Below are positions 1-8,352 of a DNA stretch of 16,386 nucleotides, one piece after another. Source of the stretch: JAUIET01 sp964352475 (lineage in GTDB: Bacteria; Pseudomonadota; Gammaproteobacteria; Pseudomonadales; JAUIET01); contig CAYGSL010000072.1 in NCBI GenBank assembly GCA_964352475.1, forward strand, positions 1-16,386. The letters are read 5' to 3'. The first letter of the stretch is position 1; each line of letters starts with the position of its first letter. The position numbers and the translations under genes were made by a program. The notes below the pieces were generated by a model. It was not told the origin of the DNA, did not search any database, and was given only the letters and a program-made list of their open reading frames with translations.

Positions 1-69
1 ATGAGGTCGACAGTCAACTTCCCTGCAAGGGCCAATTCGGCCTCACTAAATACTCGAGAAGACACCGGC

Positions 70-1479
70 CTAGAACACCCGATACCGCCGCTGTACATGC
101 GCCTGACGGACACTGATCTCGTCACGTCTTTGTTGTTCGCTTAGCCTCGGCATGTCTTCGGGTATGTATTCATTTATCTGATCAAATCGAATTTTTTCCG
201 CCTTAATGGTCGGCCAATCCTTTTCCGGTGGAATCTCTGAGTAAGCCCAGCGGTGTGACAAATAGCCACGCGGTAAGCCTGTGGTATCCAGCCAGTTCTG
301 TATGCCAGGGTCTTTGTGGGAAACCACCCAGCGCTGTACGTGGTCTTCCCCCATATACATTTGATGCAGGTTCATACTACTTTGATGGTTGGCATAGTCA
401 GGTGACTCGCCCCACAGGTTTCCCAGATGCACGCTGACGTAGACTGGATCACCGGTGTACCTAGCCTCTATGTACAAAGCCTCATCGTCATTCAGCTCGT
501 ATAAACCACCCGCATAGACATTGGTACTCATCCCGCCACCGGTATCACTGGAGGCACAGTTTGGCTTGTTGTAGCCATTCACAGGGTAAAAATACTTGCC
601 GTCTTCAGGCCCGCCATGGTTGCCATTCACATTCAGAATCTTGTCATAAAAGTCCAGCCAGAATTTCATGTGACCATTAACGATGGACCCCATCTGACGC
701 AATTCGGCAGCACATTTTGCGGGTGTTAGAGGCTCTGGATGATCACCTTTGCGATCAAGATTGCTAATGCTCAAATGGATCGCTTCTTCGTTTTCCCAAT
801 CGTAAAACAATTGTCGCCCACTGATAAACGTTGCATAGCGGTCTTCGCCATCCGGGTTTCGTTTGTTGGGGCCTTTAAGCGTACAAATAAAATTGCCCGT
901 GTAGTCATCTGGTTTGTCGGGGCCCAGTAACAATTCGAACTCACCGTTGTCTTCAATCTGTAGGCTGGCAGTGTCCAGCGTACCGAAGCCGGTACGAAAA
1001 CCGGGCGTAAGCTCACGCAGGTCACCGCTGTCACCTGACATTGGCCCGTTAGCGGTTTCAAAAATTAGATACTGCGGTGCGTATGGTCCCTTTGCTGCAC
1101 GCGGTTCGCCGCGCCAGTGTCTGAAGTCCGCTGCCTTACCTTTCACCAGATAGTGATTACGACCATCAATTGGCGCATAGAAGTAAATAGCGTCCGCATT
1201 TTCTATAGTGGATTTATTGAATATCGACAATGCGTTGCGAAACGCGGGAAATTCCGGATCTGTGTTAAACGTGCGCTCTATGCCGTGATGCACGAAGCCT
1301 GCGAGATATCGATAGCCTTCGGCCAGCACTCTGCTGGTAGGCTGCGGGGCATATCTGTCTGGGCTATCAATAACATCTCTGGCATCTTGCAATTTCGCGA
1401 TCAGATCGTCCCAGGCGGCTCTAAGTTCAAGCTTATCTTGCTCTGTCTGCTCACTGCTTTGTGATACGTCGTCAGCCAT
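70..1479 (-). CDS. DUF1214 domain-containing protein
   Basis: This 469-residue protein has the layout of the DUF1214 family, whose biochemical role is poorly defined and which often sits in lipid or xenobiotic catabolic clusters. The N-terminal half has the typical helical segment followed by a Y-x-A-x-IDG-x-x-xY region (about residues 99-112). The DUF1214-like part is about residues 320-415, with NVYAGGLYEL, a block rich in acidic and aromatic residues, and a GYLSHRW end. I see no signal peptide or membrane segment, so it is probably cytoplasmic. The ATG start is preceded by AAGGAA at suitable spacing. The gene is transcribed alone, divergent from the F420-type oxidoreductase, and its 3' end lies 69 bp from the window edge, where I see no supportable feature. 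Family call is fairly sure; function is unknown. Confidence 0.8.
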   Translation of the reverse strand: MADDVSQSSEQTEQDKLELRAAWDDLIAKLQDARDVIDSPDRYAPQPTSRVLAEGYRYLAGFVHHGIERTFNTDPEFPAFRNALSIFNKSTIENADAIYFYAPIDGRNHYLVKGKAADFRHWRGEPRAAKGPYAPQYLIFETANGPMSGDSGDLRELTPGFRTGFGTLDTASLQIEDNGEFELLLGPDKPDDYTGNFICTLKGPNKRNPDGEDRYATFISGRQLFYDWENEEAIHLSISNLDRKGDHPEPLTPAKCAAELRQMGSIVNGHMKFWLDFYDKILNVNGNHGGPEDGKYFYPVNGYNKPNCASSDTGGGMSTNVYAGGLYELNDDEALYIEARYTGDPVYVSVHLGNLWGESPDYANHQSSMNLHQMYMGEDHVQRWVVSHKDPGIQNWLDTTGLPRGYLSHRWAYSEIPPEKDWPTIKAEKIRFDQINEYIPEDMPRLSEQQRRDEISVRQAHVQRRYRVF

Positions 1480-1540
1480 TGTTGCGTTCCTTATTTACTC
1501 TTGTGCAAGATACAGGGGCAAAGCATATCAAGCCAGACAG

Positions 1541-1631
1541 ATTCAACCACCGCACTGCCATTACCGACACGCAATGGTGCGGTTCAAGGCTTGAATTGCC
1601 ATTGCAATCGGCGTTTGTCAGAATGCAATCG
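1541..1631. promoter_or_regulatory. Divergent intergenic region with palindrome and repeats
   Basis: This 175-bp gap separates two divergent genes. It holds a perfect palindrome TTCAAGGCTTGAA (1583-1595). It also holds an imperfect inverted repeat, ACCGCAC (1549-1555) with GTGCGGT (1577-1583) and CATT (1559-1562) with AATG (1573-1576). The octamer TGCAATCG occurs twice as a direct repeat (1603-1610 and 1624-1631), 21 bp apart, which is two helical turns. Such signals fit an operator for a dimeric regulator controlling both directions. No regulator gene is in the window, so the binding protein is unknown. Confidence 0.35.
1596..1624 (+). promoter_or_regulatory. Candidate sigma70-like promoter for the F420-type pair
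   Basis: TTGCCA (1596-1601, 5 of 6 to the -35 consensus) is followed by 17 bp and CAGAAT (1619-1624, 4 of 6 to the -10). Transcription would begin near 1631, giving a leader of about 24 nt. The TTCAAGGCTTGAA palindrome abuts the -35, where a repressor or activator could act. This is pattern matching only. Confidence 0.3.
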
Positions 1632-1654
1632 ATGTAACAAAACCCTGGACCGCT

Positions 1655-2512
1655 ATGAAATTCTGGCAATCGCTCGCTTTCGTTGAAATGGATCAGATGC
1701 TTGATCTTGCACAGTTTTGTGAGGAACTCGGTTTTTACGGTGTGTCATACGGTGATCACCTGGTGACTACAAAGGAACAGGTAGACGCCTATGAATATCG
1801 CGACAGCGGGGAAATATTCTGGAACCCTGAGACGCATTGGCCAGACCCCTGGGTGCTCTCCGCCGCCTTGGCGCAGGTCACCACCAAACTTCGATTTTTG
1901 ACCACCATTTATGTGTTACCGCTGCGGGAGCCTCTAACTGTTGCAAAAGCCCTTTCGACAGCGGCTCATCTGTCGTCAGACAGAGTAATACTCGGTGCAG
2001 GTGTAGGTTGGCAAAAAGCCGAATTTGAGATGGTGGCGCAGAATTTCCATACCCGGGGGAAACGCACCGATGAAATGCTAGACATACTGCCGCAACTAAT
2101 GAGCGGTAAAATGACTTCGCATCATGGCAAGCACTACCAAATCCCTCTCGTGCAAATGTCGCCTGCCGTACGTAAGCCTATCCCCATAATGATTGGCGGT
2201 TATTCGGACGCTGCCATGCGCCGAGCCTGCCGTTTCGATGGCTGGATGGCCATTACCCATGAGGAGGAGGAGTTATACCCTCTTCTGCAGAGGCTGCAAT
2301 CGTTTCGCGATTCTGAGGGTTCAGAAAACAAGCCTTTCGATGTCTGGTCAGGGATTAAGAACCCAACAGATGGAACCCATGAACGCCTTGCCGAAGCAGG
2401 CGTCACTATGGTCAACGGCACGAATTTCCTCAGCGAAGACGGCCGAACAATGTTGTCGAGTATCGATGCCAAGAAGCGTAGAATCGAAGCTTTCGCGAAA
2501 CAGTTTTTATAA
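1655..2512 (+). CDS. F420-type LLM-class oxidoreductase (TIGR03619-like)
   Basis: This 285-residue protein belongs to the luciferase-like monooxygenase superfamily and most resembles the TIGR03619 group, predicted to use coenzyme F420 rather than FMN. The N terminus leads directly into beta-strand 1 of the TIM barrel, which supports this ATG although the Shine-Dalgarno site is weak. Visible motifs are GVSYGDHL (residues 29-36), GAGVGW (114-119), FHTRGKRTDEML (131-142) and PIPIMIGG (175-182), all usual cofactor and barrel signatures. Length fits the family. It is 15 bp upstream of a DDN-like protein and probably co-transcribed with it. The substrate is not predictable; dehydrogenation or Baeyer-Villiger-type chemistry on a catabolic intermediate are possibilities. 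The F420 versus FMN assignment is from family resemblance only. Confidence 0.85.
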   Translation: MKFWQSLAFVEMDQMLDLAQFCEELGFYGVSYGDHLVTTKEQVDAYEYRDSGEIFWNPETHWPDPWVLSAALAQVTTKLRFLTTIYVLPLREPLTVAKALSTAAHLSSDRVILGAGVGWQKAEFEMVAQNFHTRGKRTDEMLDILPQLMSGKMTSHHGKHYQIPLVQMSPAVRKPIPIMIGGYSDAAMRRACRFDGWMAITHEEEELYPLLQRLQSFRDSEGSENKPFDVWSGIKNPTDGTHERLAEAGVTMVNGTNFLSEDGRTMLSSIDAKKRRIEAFAKQFL

Positions 2513-2527
2513 GCAGGTAACAAATTA

Positions 2528-2941
2528 ATGAATTGGAAATACTTTGGCAAAGTTCATAGCTTTTTGTACCGCGCTAGCGGCGGACGATTTGGCGCAAAAC
2601 TGGGAAATATCGATTGTGTTCTGGTGGAAACAGTAGGGCGTAAATCCGGAGAAAAGCGAGTCGTCCCTATCTGCTGTTATCCTTACAAAGATTCGGTTGT
2701 AGTGTCGGCTTCCAATAGTGGAATGGATAGGCACCCTGCCTGGTATTACAACCTCAAGGCCAAACCCGAGTGCATAGCGCAGTTAGGAACTGATCGTTTT
2801 GCAGCCGTTGCCGAAGAGTTGCCTGCAGAAGAGGCCGAATCGCTGCTACCGATGATATTTGATATCAATGACCACCAGCGCGAATACCGGGAGCAAACTG
2901 ACAGACCGATACCCATAGTCTGGCTGCGTCGCGCTTCCTGA
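2528..2941 (+). CDS. DDN-like deazaflavin (F420)-dependent nitroreductase-family protein
   Basis: This 137-residue protein matches the small split-beta-barrel FDOR/DDN family (DUF385-like, nitroreductase family deazaflavin-dependent). The diagnostic motifs are VETVGRKSGEKRVVP (residues 33-47), where GRKSG contacts the F420 phosphate in characterised relatives, then ASNSGMDRHPAWYYNL (61-76). Length is normal. Characterised relatives use reduced F420 to reduce quinones or nitro compounds. It follows the F420-type LLM gene by 15 bp, and two F420-family proteins in one unit strengthen each other's cofactor call. Its 3' end converges on the SDR gene with only 14 bp between stops and no visible terminator. 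Physiological substrate unknown. Confidence 0.85.
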   Translation: MNWKYFGKVHSFLYRASGGRFGAKLGNIDCVLVETVGRKSGEKRVVPICCYPYKDSVVVSASNSGMDRHPAWYYNLKAKPECIAQLGTDRFAAVAEELPAEEAESLLPMIFDINDHQREYREQTDRPIPIVWLRRAS

Positions 2942-2955
2942 TTATTGGCAGATGC

Positions 2956-3723
2956 TCACGGAGTAACGCCGCCGTCTATGGTAATACATGTACCCGTTGT
3001 GTAGCTCGATGCGCTGGAAGCGAAATACAACACGGCGCCGACCACCTCTGACGGCTCGCCAACACGATTGAGCGCAATCGGTTCCAGTACATAAGGCAAG
3101 GTCTCTTCGTTTCTCACAAAACCGGCGGCGGCGTCGGTATCAAATGTACCGCACACAATGCAGTTTATTCTCACATTGGCGAATGCGAATTCCTGCGCAG
3201 AAGCGGCGGTCAGCGCGTTCAGGCCTGCTTTCGCGGCACTATAAACAGTAGTCAGCGGCGATGGTTTGTAAGACGCGATAGAGCTGATGTTGATGATGCT
3301 GCCGCCATCACCTTGATCGGCCATTTGTGTTGCAACTAATGCGGTAAGACGGGTGGGTCCTTTAAGGTTAACGGCAATGATTTTGTCAAAGAGTGCTTCG
3401 CTGGTTTCTAATAACGAAGGTGCGACAGGCGACATGCCGGCGTTGTTGACCAGAATATCAATACGCCCATAGTGGCTTACAACTTGCTGCACGCCCTTTT
3501 CTAAGCCATCCCATTGACCAACATGACATGCCAGGGCGAAAGCATCTCCGCCCTCTTCCCGAATCGCAGCGGCCACTTTTTGGCATTCATCCAGTTTGCG
3601 ACTGGCTACTACCACCTTTGCTCCGCGACGAGCAAATTCCAGGACCATCGCTTTGCCAAGACCACGGCTACCACCAGTAACCATGACTACTTTGGCGCTA
3701 ACATCAAATAAGGAATCTGGCAT
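2956..3723 (-). CDS. Classical SDR-family oxidoreductase
   Basis: A 255-residue classical short-chain dehydrogenase/reductase. The Rossmann motif TGGSRGLG is at residues 16-23, NNAG at 93-96, the catalytic Ser in NISS (near 148), and YxxxK at Y161/K165. The C-terminal TGTCITIDGG is typical. Arginine and lysine after the second strand (ASRKLDE) suggest NADP(H) preference, as in FabG-like enzymes. It probably oxidises or reduces a secondary alcohol/ketone or a 3-hydroxyacyl-type intermediate. It is the last gene of the five-gene minus-strand operon, 26 bp after the preceding gene, with a weak GCGGAA Shine-Dalgarno site before the ATG. Family is certain; substrate is not. Confidence 0.9.
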   Translation of the reverse strand: MPDSLFDVSAKVVMVTGGSRGLGKAMVLEFARRGAKVVVASRKLDECQKVAAAIREEGGDAFALACHVGQWDGLEKGVQQVVSHYGRIDILVNNAGMSPVAPSLLETSEALFDKIIAVNLKGPTRLTALVATQMADQGDGGSIINISSIASYKPSPLTTVYSAAKAGLNALTAASAQEFAFANVRINCIVCGTFDTDAAAGFVRNEETLPYVLEPIALNRVGEPSEVVGAVLYFASSASSYTTGTCITIDGGVTP

Positions 3724-3749
3724 TGCGATTGTTCCGCCCCGTATTATCG

Positions 3750-5006
3750 CTAGGTAGTAATATCCAAAAGCTCAATATGATTTTCCAGTTTGAAGCTATA
3801 CAGTGGTGTGCCCATGGCAACTTGAACGGCAAGCGGAGGTTCAACAGATTCAGCGCCAGGTTCAATAGTAATCTGCCACTCCAGTGCATTTTCTGTTGGG
3901 GTAACTGTCGCACAGCTATCTATGCCCTGAACCAATGCGGACAAGCCTTCCACACGTCCGGACGTCAATAAATGAAACCACCCGTGTACGTTCTTATCTT
4001 CCAGCGCTGCGCAAGGCTTGAGTGTCAATATCGCGCTATCTGGGCCAGTCTTGCTAATATCAATGGCGCTGTATTCTGCGGGTTGAAACGCAGGATGAAT
4101 ATTTATGATACTGACGATTGCATCTATTCCACCATTTGTCAGGCCTAAACAGCTGGCAAGCCTTTCACTTGCAACCCAACAACTGCCTGTCATCTGGAAG
4201 GCGGTTATGTCGGTAACTGCGTCCTGACCATACCGCGAAGCAACCGCAAGGCCCAGAGTGTGAACCAACAAATGAATCTGTATAGCCAGCTCTTTACAAA
4301 TAATCGTCAGCGCCTGTTTCGAAAATCGTTCCAGTTCAAGTCGCTCAAACAGCGGGCCGTCATAAAAATCCAGGCCCCCTTCACTATCTGCCAATCCGCG
4401 ATCAATCTCTGTATTGGCAAGTTTTGTTTCAAGCACTGGCAATGCCACTTCCGGCACAGCCAGAGGCTCTGCGCCGGGATCAATAAATACTCGCCATCTG
4501 CACACAGGAGAACCATCTGCGGGCACTCTGGGAGGTCGGTGGACAGGTCGCACGCGCGCTCTGGGGTTACCCGCTGCGGCCGTTGCATCAAAGGTTGGGT
4601 CTTCTATATCGTGGCACATTACTCGTACAGCAGCTTCACCACGTGGTTCAGTGTCCAGCAGAGGGCCACACCGATCTAACCAGAAAAAGCCTTCATCCTC
4701 ACCAGCCATCTCAAAGTGGGCATCGAAATACTGATGGCTCAAGCCGCACTCCAGCTGCATGCCTTTAAGAATGCTCTCCACGTCAGACCCCGTGTTCAAG
4801 CGCATCGCCGATTGCATGCGCTTGCTGTACACGGGGCTGGCCGCCATCCAGTTGTGAATTGCAGTGTCTTTGTAGGCTTCCTGACCGTGATTCATCGCCA
4901 GCGCTGCATAACCAGTGCGACTGTTTAGTTGGCCAAGCAACATATACTCGCGGCCTATTTGTGCTAACTGCTCGCGACTGTAATGGTCCAGACCCTGAGT
5001 TTTCAT
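3750..5006 (-). CDS. Unrecognised protein with apparent tandem-duplicated domain
   Basis: This 418-residue protein has no signal peptide or clear membrane segment. I do not recognise a characterised function. The first half carries a motif-rich block around residues 130-175: C131, H132, D136, NPRAR (147-151), HRPPR (156-160), C169 and W171, leading into FIDPGAEPL. The second half ends in a similar W377 block leading into TIEPGAESV. The segments before these (about 74-120 and 293-337) also align by eye, so the protein is probably two diverged copies of one domain; the second copy has lost the Cys, His and Arg residues. The first block faintly recalls ATC-hydrolase-like proteins, but this is weak. 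It lies 13 bp after the SDR stop in a dehydrogenase operon, with AGG before the ATG, suggesting a role in the same pathway. Confidence 0.8.
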   Translation of the reverse strand: MKTQGLDHYSREQLAQIGREYMLLGQLNSRTGYAALAMNHGQEAYKDTAIHNWMAASPVYSKRMQSAMRLNTGSDVESILKGMQLECGLSHQYFDAHFEMAGEDEGFFWLDRCGPLLDTEPRGEAAVRVMCHDIEDPTFDATAAAGNPRARVRPVHRPPRVPADGSPVCRWRVFIDPGAEPLAVPEVALPVLETKLANTEIDRGLADSEGGLDFYDGPLFERLELERFSKQALTIICKELAIQIHLLVHTLGLAVASRYGQDAVTDITAFQMTGSCWVASERLASCLGLTNGGIDAIVSIINIHPAFQPAEYSAIDISKTGPDSAILTLKPCAALEDKNVHGWFHLLTSGRVEGLSALVQGIDSCATVTPTENALEWQITIEPGAESVEPPLAVQVAMGTPLYSFKLENHIELLDITT

Positions 5007-5019
5007 TTGTTACCTGGGC

Positions 5020-5841
5020 TCAGGAAATGCCCAGTAGGTTGTCACGTTGGCCAACAAAAACTTCCGCGCAGTAGCCGTAGTCTATGGGCAGGTTAACTCC
5101 ACTGACAAAGCCAGCGAGTTTGCTATTCAATAACACCATGGGCTCAGCCATGTCGGAACCGCTTGCGTAGCGACCGTTTGAAGGCAAAAACAGATCAATT
5201 GCCTCATCCGGCATTTGCCCCTCGCCTTTGAGTTTTGTCATAAAGCCACTGTCGGTAGGCGACGGTGATACGCAATTGATCCGAATGCCTTTCGCAGCCA
5301 GCGCTTTGGCGTTCTGCATTGTGTATACAATGATGCATTGCTTGGAAAAACCGTATCCGTCTGCACAGCCTTCTGGATTAGCGTTCATCCACTGCTCGGC
5401 GCTGGAAAAGGAGTTATCCAGGGCGAGAAATTCCTTGACCGTATCCAGTTTTGATTTCCAGGCCATGCCAGCGGTTGATGCAATTGACAGTATTGAGCCG
5501 CCTTCTGGAATTCGCTCAACAAGTGCGTCAGTGAGATAACGCAAGCCACAAAAATTAATCAGTACGGTATCGCGCGCGGAAAACGGGGGGCTTGGCACGC
5601 CGGCGCAATTAAACAAGGAATCGACCTGATCGGGCAGCCGCTGCAATGCCTGATCAATAGCGCCCGGCTCTTTCATATCTGTGCTTAGAGTATGAGCTTC
5701 CGGCACATCAATATCGGCAATGTCCAGCGCCCATACCTCCGCTCCCAGCTCTACCAGCAACTTGCACGCAGCAAGACCCATGCCTGACGCCGCACCAGTT
5801 ACAACAACCTGCTTGCCCTTATAACCCAATAGATCGCTCAC
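5020..5841 (-). CDS. Coniferyl-alcohol-dehydrogenase-like SDR
   Basis: A 273-residue SDR of the group commonly annotated as coniferyl-alcohol dehydrogenase or 3-alpha-hydroxysteroid dehydrogenase-like. TGAASGMG lies at residues 15-22, with an acidic residue after strand 2 (ALD, D40) favouring NAD+. NCAG is at 78-81, the catalytic Ser in SIAST (near 122), and YGFSK at 163-167 supplies Tyr and Lys. The long insert between catalytic Ser and Tyr (about 124-160) is typical of this subgroup. The likely reaction is NAD+-dependent oxidation of a primary or cyclic alcohol, feeding the aldehyde dehydrogenase encoded next to it. The start is GTG, preceded by AGGAG at good spacing. It begins 1 bp after the aldehyde dehydrogenase stop, so translation is probably coupled. 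Confidence 0.88.
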   Translation of the reverse strand: MSDLLGYKGKQVVVTGAASGMGLAACKLLVELGAEVWALDIADIDVPEAHTLSTDMKEPGAIDQALQRLPDQVDSLFNCAGVPSPPFSARDTVLINFCGLRYLTDALVERIPEGGSILSIASTAGMAWKSKLDTVKEFLALDNSFSSAEQWMNANPEGCADGYGFSKQCIIVYTMQNAKALAAKGIRINCVSPSPTDSGFMTKLKGEGQMPDEAIDLFLPSNGRYASGSDMAEPMVLLNSKLAGFVSGVNLPIDYGYCAEVFVGQRDNLLGIS

Positions 5842-5842
5842 G

Positions 5843-7309
5843 CTATGCTCCTATCGCTATGGTTTTAGTTTCAAGATATTCCTCGAATCCCTCCAAGCCC
5901 ATCTCTCTACCGATTCCACTTTGCTTGTATCCGCCAAAAGGTGCATCAGAGCCGTAGAAATTGCCACCATTGACATTGATGGTTCCGGTACGAATGCGCC
6001 TGGCCACACCAAGTGCTCGCTCCTCACTGGCAGACCACACACTGCCAGACAAGCCGAAATCAGAATCATTGGCGATGCGAACAGCATCATCCTCATCCTC
6101 GTAAGCGATTACTGACAGTACCGGGCCAAATACTTCTTCCCGAGCGATGCGCATGTCGTTTGTCACATCAACAAACACCGTTGGCTCAATGTAATAACCT
6201 TTCTCCAGCTGTGCCGGTTTGCCACCACCCAGCAATAACCGCGCACCCTCAGCTTTGCCGATCTCGATGTAAGACAACACACGGTCACGCTGTCTTGCGT
6301 TAACTACCGGCCCCATAATCTGGCTTTCAGACGTTGGGTCACCATATTCGATAAAACCAAAATACGTCTTCAGCAGCTCTTCCACCTCCGCCTGCTTAGA
6401 CTTTGGTATCAGCAAGCGCGTATTCAATGCACAGCCCTGCCCGGCGTGGAAGCAGACGGCAAGTGTACTTAGCAGGCTGCTGCCCAAGTCTGCATCGTCG
6501 AGAATAATGTTTGCCGACTTACCCCCAAGCTCCAGGAATACCTTCTTAACAGTTTCTGACGCTCTGGCCATAATGTGTTTGCCAATTGCCGTGGACCCCG
6601 TGAAAGAAACCATATCAACTCTAGGGTCGCCAACCAGCTGGTCTCCAACTTCTGCAGGGTCTTCTGAGGTAATAACGTTGAATACGCCAGCTGGCACATC
6701 GGTACGCTCGTGAATAATCCGGCCTAGCATGGTTGCCGACCAGGGCGTATCCGGTGCTGCCTTCAAGACAATGGTGCAACCCGCGGCCAGCGCAGGAATA
6801 CATTTGGCAAGATTGATCTGCAGCGGCACGTTCCAGGGTGTAACACAGGCCACCACCCCAATGGGCTCTTTCTCCACCAGCCGGCGGCTTTTGCCACCCA
6901 TCATTTCGGAAATGCCTATGTCGCGACTCCAGGAATAGCTTTCCAGGTTCTTCAGCGTGAAATCAATGAAACCAATCGGAATTTCACACTGTGGACCACC
7001 CGCTCCGCAAATTCCCAGTGGCGCGCCAGTCTCCGCTGAAATTTGCTGCCTGAATTCGTCCATTTCATCACGCAAGCCTTCTTGCAATTGCTTGATGCAG
7101 CGCAGCCGCAGTTCATGATTAGTACTCCAATCCGTTGAATCAAATGCCTGACGCGCTGCCGAAATGGCTCTATCCATATCTTCCGGACCAGCATCAGCCA
7201 CCGTTCCAATAATCTCTTCAGTAGCAGGATTTATATTTGGGTAGGTCTTACCACTGGCTGCAGCTTGCAGTTCACCATTGATAAACAATCGATTTTCCGG
7301 GTTCATCAT
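5843..7309 (-). CDS. NAD(P)+-dependent aldehyde dehydrogenase
   Basis: A 488-residue aldehyde dehydrogenase of normal length. Catalytic and cofactor residues are all visible: PWN with N160, K183 in VLKAAP, FTGST (236-240), E260 in LELGGKS, nucleophile C293 in GQGC, EEVFGPV (391-397) and the C-terminal PFGGYKQSGIGRE. It oxidises an aldehyde to the acid, most simply the product of the adjacent SDR. Two ATGs are in tandem at the start; the first (7309) overlaps the upstream dehydrogenase stop by 4 bp (ATGA) and has GGAG at good spacing, so I keep it. It is the second gene of the five-gene minus-strand operon. No unusual residue changes. The natural substrate cannot be read from sequence. Confidence 0.92.
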   Translation of the reverse strand: MMNPENRLFINGELQAAASGKTYPNINPATEEIIGTVADAGPEDMDRAISAARQAFDSTDWSTNHELRLRCIKQLQEGLRDEMDEFRQQISAETGAPLGICGAGGPQCEIPIGFIDFTLKNLESYSWSRDIGISEMMGGKSRRLVEKEPIGVVACVTPWNVPLQINLAKCIPALAAGCTIVLKAAPDTPWSATMLGRIIHERTDVPAGVFNVITSEDPAEVGDQLVGDPRVDMVSFTGSTAIGKHIMARASETVKKVFLELGGKSANIILDDADLGSSLLSTLAVCFHAGQGCALNTRLLIPKSKQAEVEELLKTYFGFIEYGDPTSESQIMGPVVNARQRDRVLSYIEIGKAEGARLLLGGGKPAQLEKGYYIEPTVFVDVTNDMRIAREEVFGPVLSVIAYEDEDDAVRIANDSDFGLSGSVWSASEERALGVARRIRTGTINVNGGNFYGSDAPFGGYKQSGIGREMGLEGFEEYLETKTIAIGA

Positions 7310-8196
7310 TCTTTCTCCGTATGTACAACCACCGGTCGAGATTCATCCTGCGCAAGAAAGACTCGCTCAATTCGCTCACGCAAATATTCCGCAGTAGGAA
7401 GCTGTACATTGTTATCCGCCGCAGTGCTTAACGCACAATCCAGGTCCTTGGTAGCCAACCTCCCCACCGCGCCAAAGTACTGCTCCATTTGCTCCTCACT
7501 CGCTCCTGCCGCTAACGCGTTTCGCCCACTGACAAACATATGCATTTGCTCATTAACCACGCCATTAGACAAACCCACTTCGCGCAGAGTATCCACAGAC
7601 AACCCCGCCGAATCCGCCAATCGAGTGGCCTCCGCCATCAATACAAACTCGCCATACTGAATAAAGTTGTTGCAAAGCTTCAGCGCAATACCGCTACCAA
7701 GCGCACCCGCATGCACAATCTTCTCCGCAGATGTTTCAAACACAGGACGACACCTTTCCAGCACAGCATCCTCGCCACCAACCATATAACAAAGCGTGCC
7801 ATCCGCTGCTCTGTGTGCGCCACCTGTAATTGGCGCATCGATTAGATGTAAGGATTTTTCGCTCGCATCCGCTGCCCAACGCAGCAGACTAGCTTGGGTC
7901 ACAGTACTGTGAATACTGATCACAGTATCGGCCGCGGCAACCGCTAATATGCCGTATTCCCCGTATAACAGCTCTTCCACTTGCGCGTCATCGCGAACGC
8001 AGATGCCAATGTGGTCACACAGCTGCGATAATTCAGAAACAGTTGTGCAAGCCACCGCGCCGGCTTCAACCAGTTCATCTACGGCTGGTTGGTATATGTC
8101 GAAAACATGTGTGGTAAATGGCCCGTCTAATAATCGTAACGCCGACGGTTTGCCAATGTTTCCCAGACCTATGTAGCCTACATTTCGTTTCGGCAA
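7306..8196 (-). CDS. 3-hydroxyisobutyrate-dehydrogenase-like NAD-dependent oxidoreductase
   Basis: A 296-residue beta-hydroxyacid dehydrogenase. It has the dinucleotide motif GLGNIG (residues 10-15), D33 after the second strand favouring NAD+, the substrate motif DAPITGGAHRAADGTL (120-135), and the catalytic lysine region ALKLCNN with K173. The family oxidises 3-hydroxyisobutyrate, tartronate semialdehyde-type or 6-phosphogluconate-like beta-hydroxyacids; here the substrate is unknown, possibly a branched hydroxyacid. The start codon is TTG, preceded by GGAGA at suitable spacing; no better in-frame start precedes the GxGxxG strand. This is the first gene of the five-gene minus-strand operon, and its stop overlaps the next start. 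Confidence 0.88.
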   Translation of the reverse strand: MPKRNVGYIGLGNIGKPSALRLLDGPFTTHVFDIYQPAVDELVEAGAVACTTVSELSQLCDHIGICVRDDAQVEELLYGEYGILAVAAADTVISIHSTVTQASLLRWAADASEKSLHLIDAPITGGAHRAADGTLCYMVGGEDAVLERCRPVFETSAEKIVHAGALGSGIALKLCNNFIQYGEFVLMAEATRLADSAGLSVDTLREVGLSNGVVNEQMHMFVSGRNALAAGASEEQMEQYFGAVGRLATKDLDCALSTAADNNVQLPTAEYLRERIERVFLAQDESRPVVVHTEKE

Positions 8197-8252
8197 TGGT
8201 TGTCTCCAGCGATAGTTTTGTCTTTACAAGGTGCGAGCATTGTTATGGCTTG

Positions 8253-8261
8253 ATAATACCA
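8253..8261 (-). promoter_or_regulatory. Candidate extended -10 promoter for the minus-strand operon
   Basis: Read on the minus strand, TGGTATTAT fits an extended -10 element (TG-n-TATTAT, 5 of 6 to TATAAT). It lies about 57 bp upstream of the TTG start of the hydroxyacid dehydrogenase. I see no good -35, which extended -10 promoters can do without. The rest of 8197-8352 shows nothing else I can support. Confidence 0.3.
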
Positions 8262-8352
8262 CGGTGCTTCAGAACATTATTCTTACCCAGCCGTTACTTT
8301 CGAGCAGTCGCCGAAACACTTCATAAGCCGGGCTAGTACCGATACCCTTATG

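Noticed and set aside
1..144. Open frame from ATG at position 1 on the plus strand
   Set aside because: It runs antisense into the 3' end of the DUF1214 gene, has no upstream context and resembles no protein I know.
4260..4734. Plus-strand open frames inside the unrecognised 418-residue gene
   Set aside because: They are antisense shadows of the minus-strand gene; composition is low-quality and no motif or ribosome-binding site supports them.
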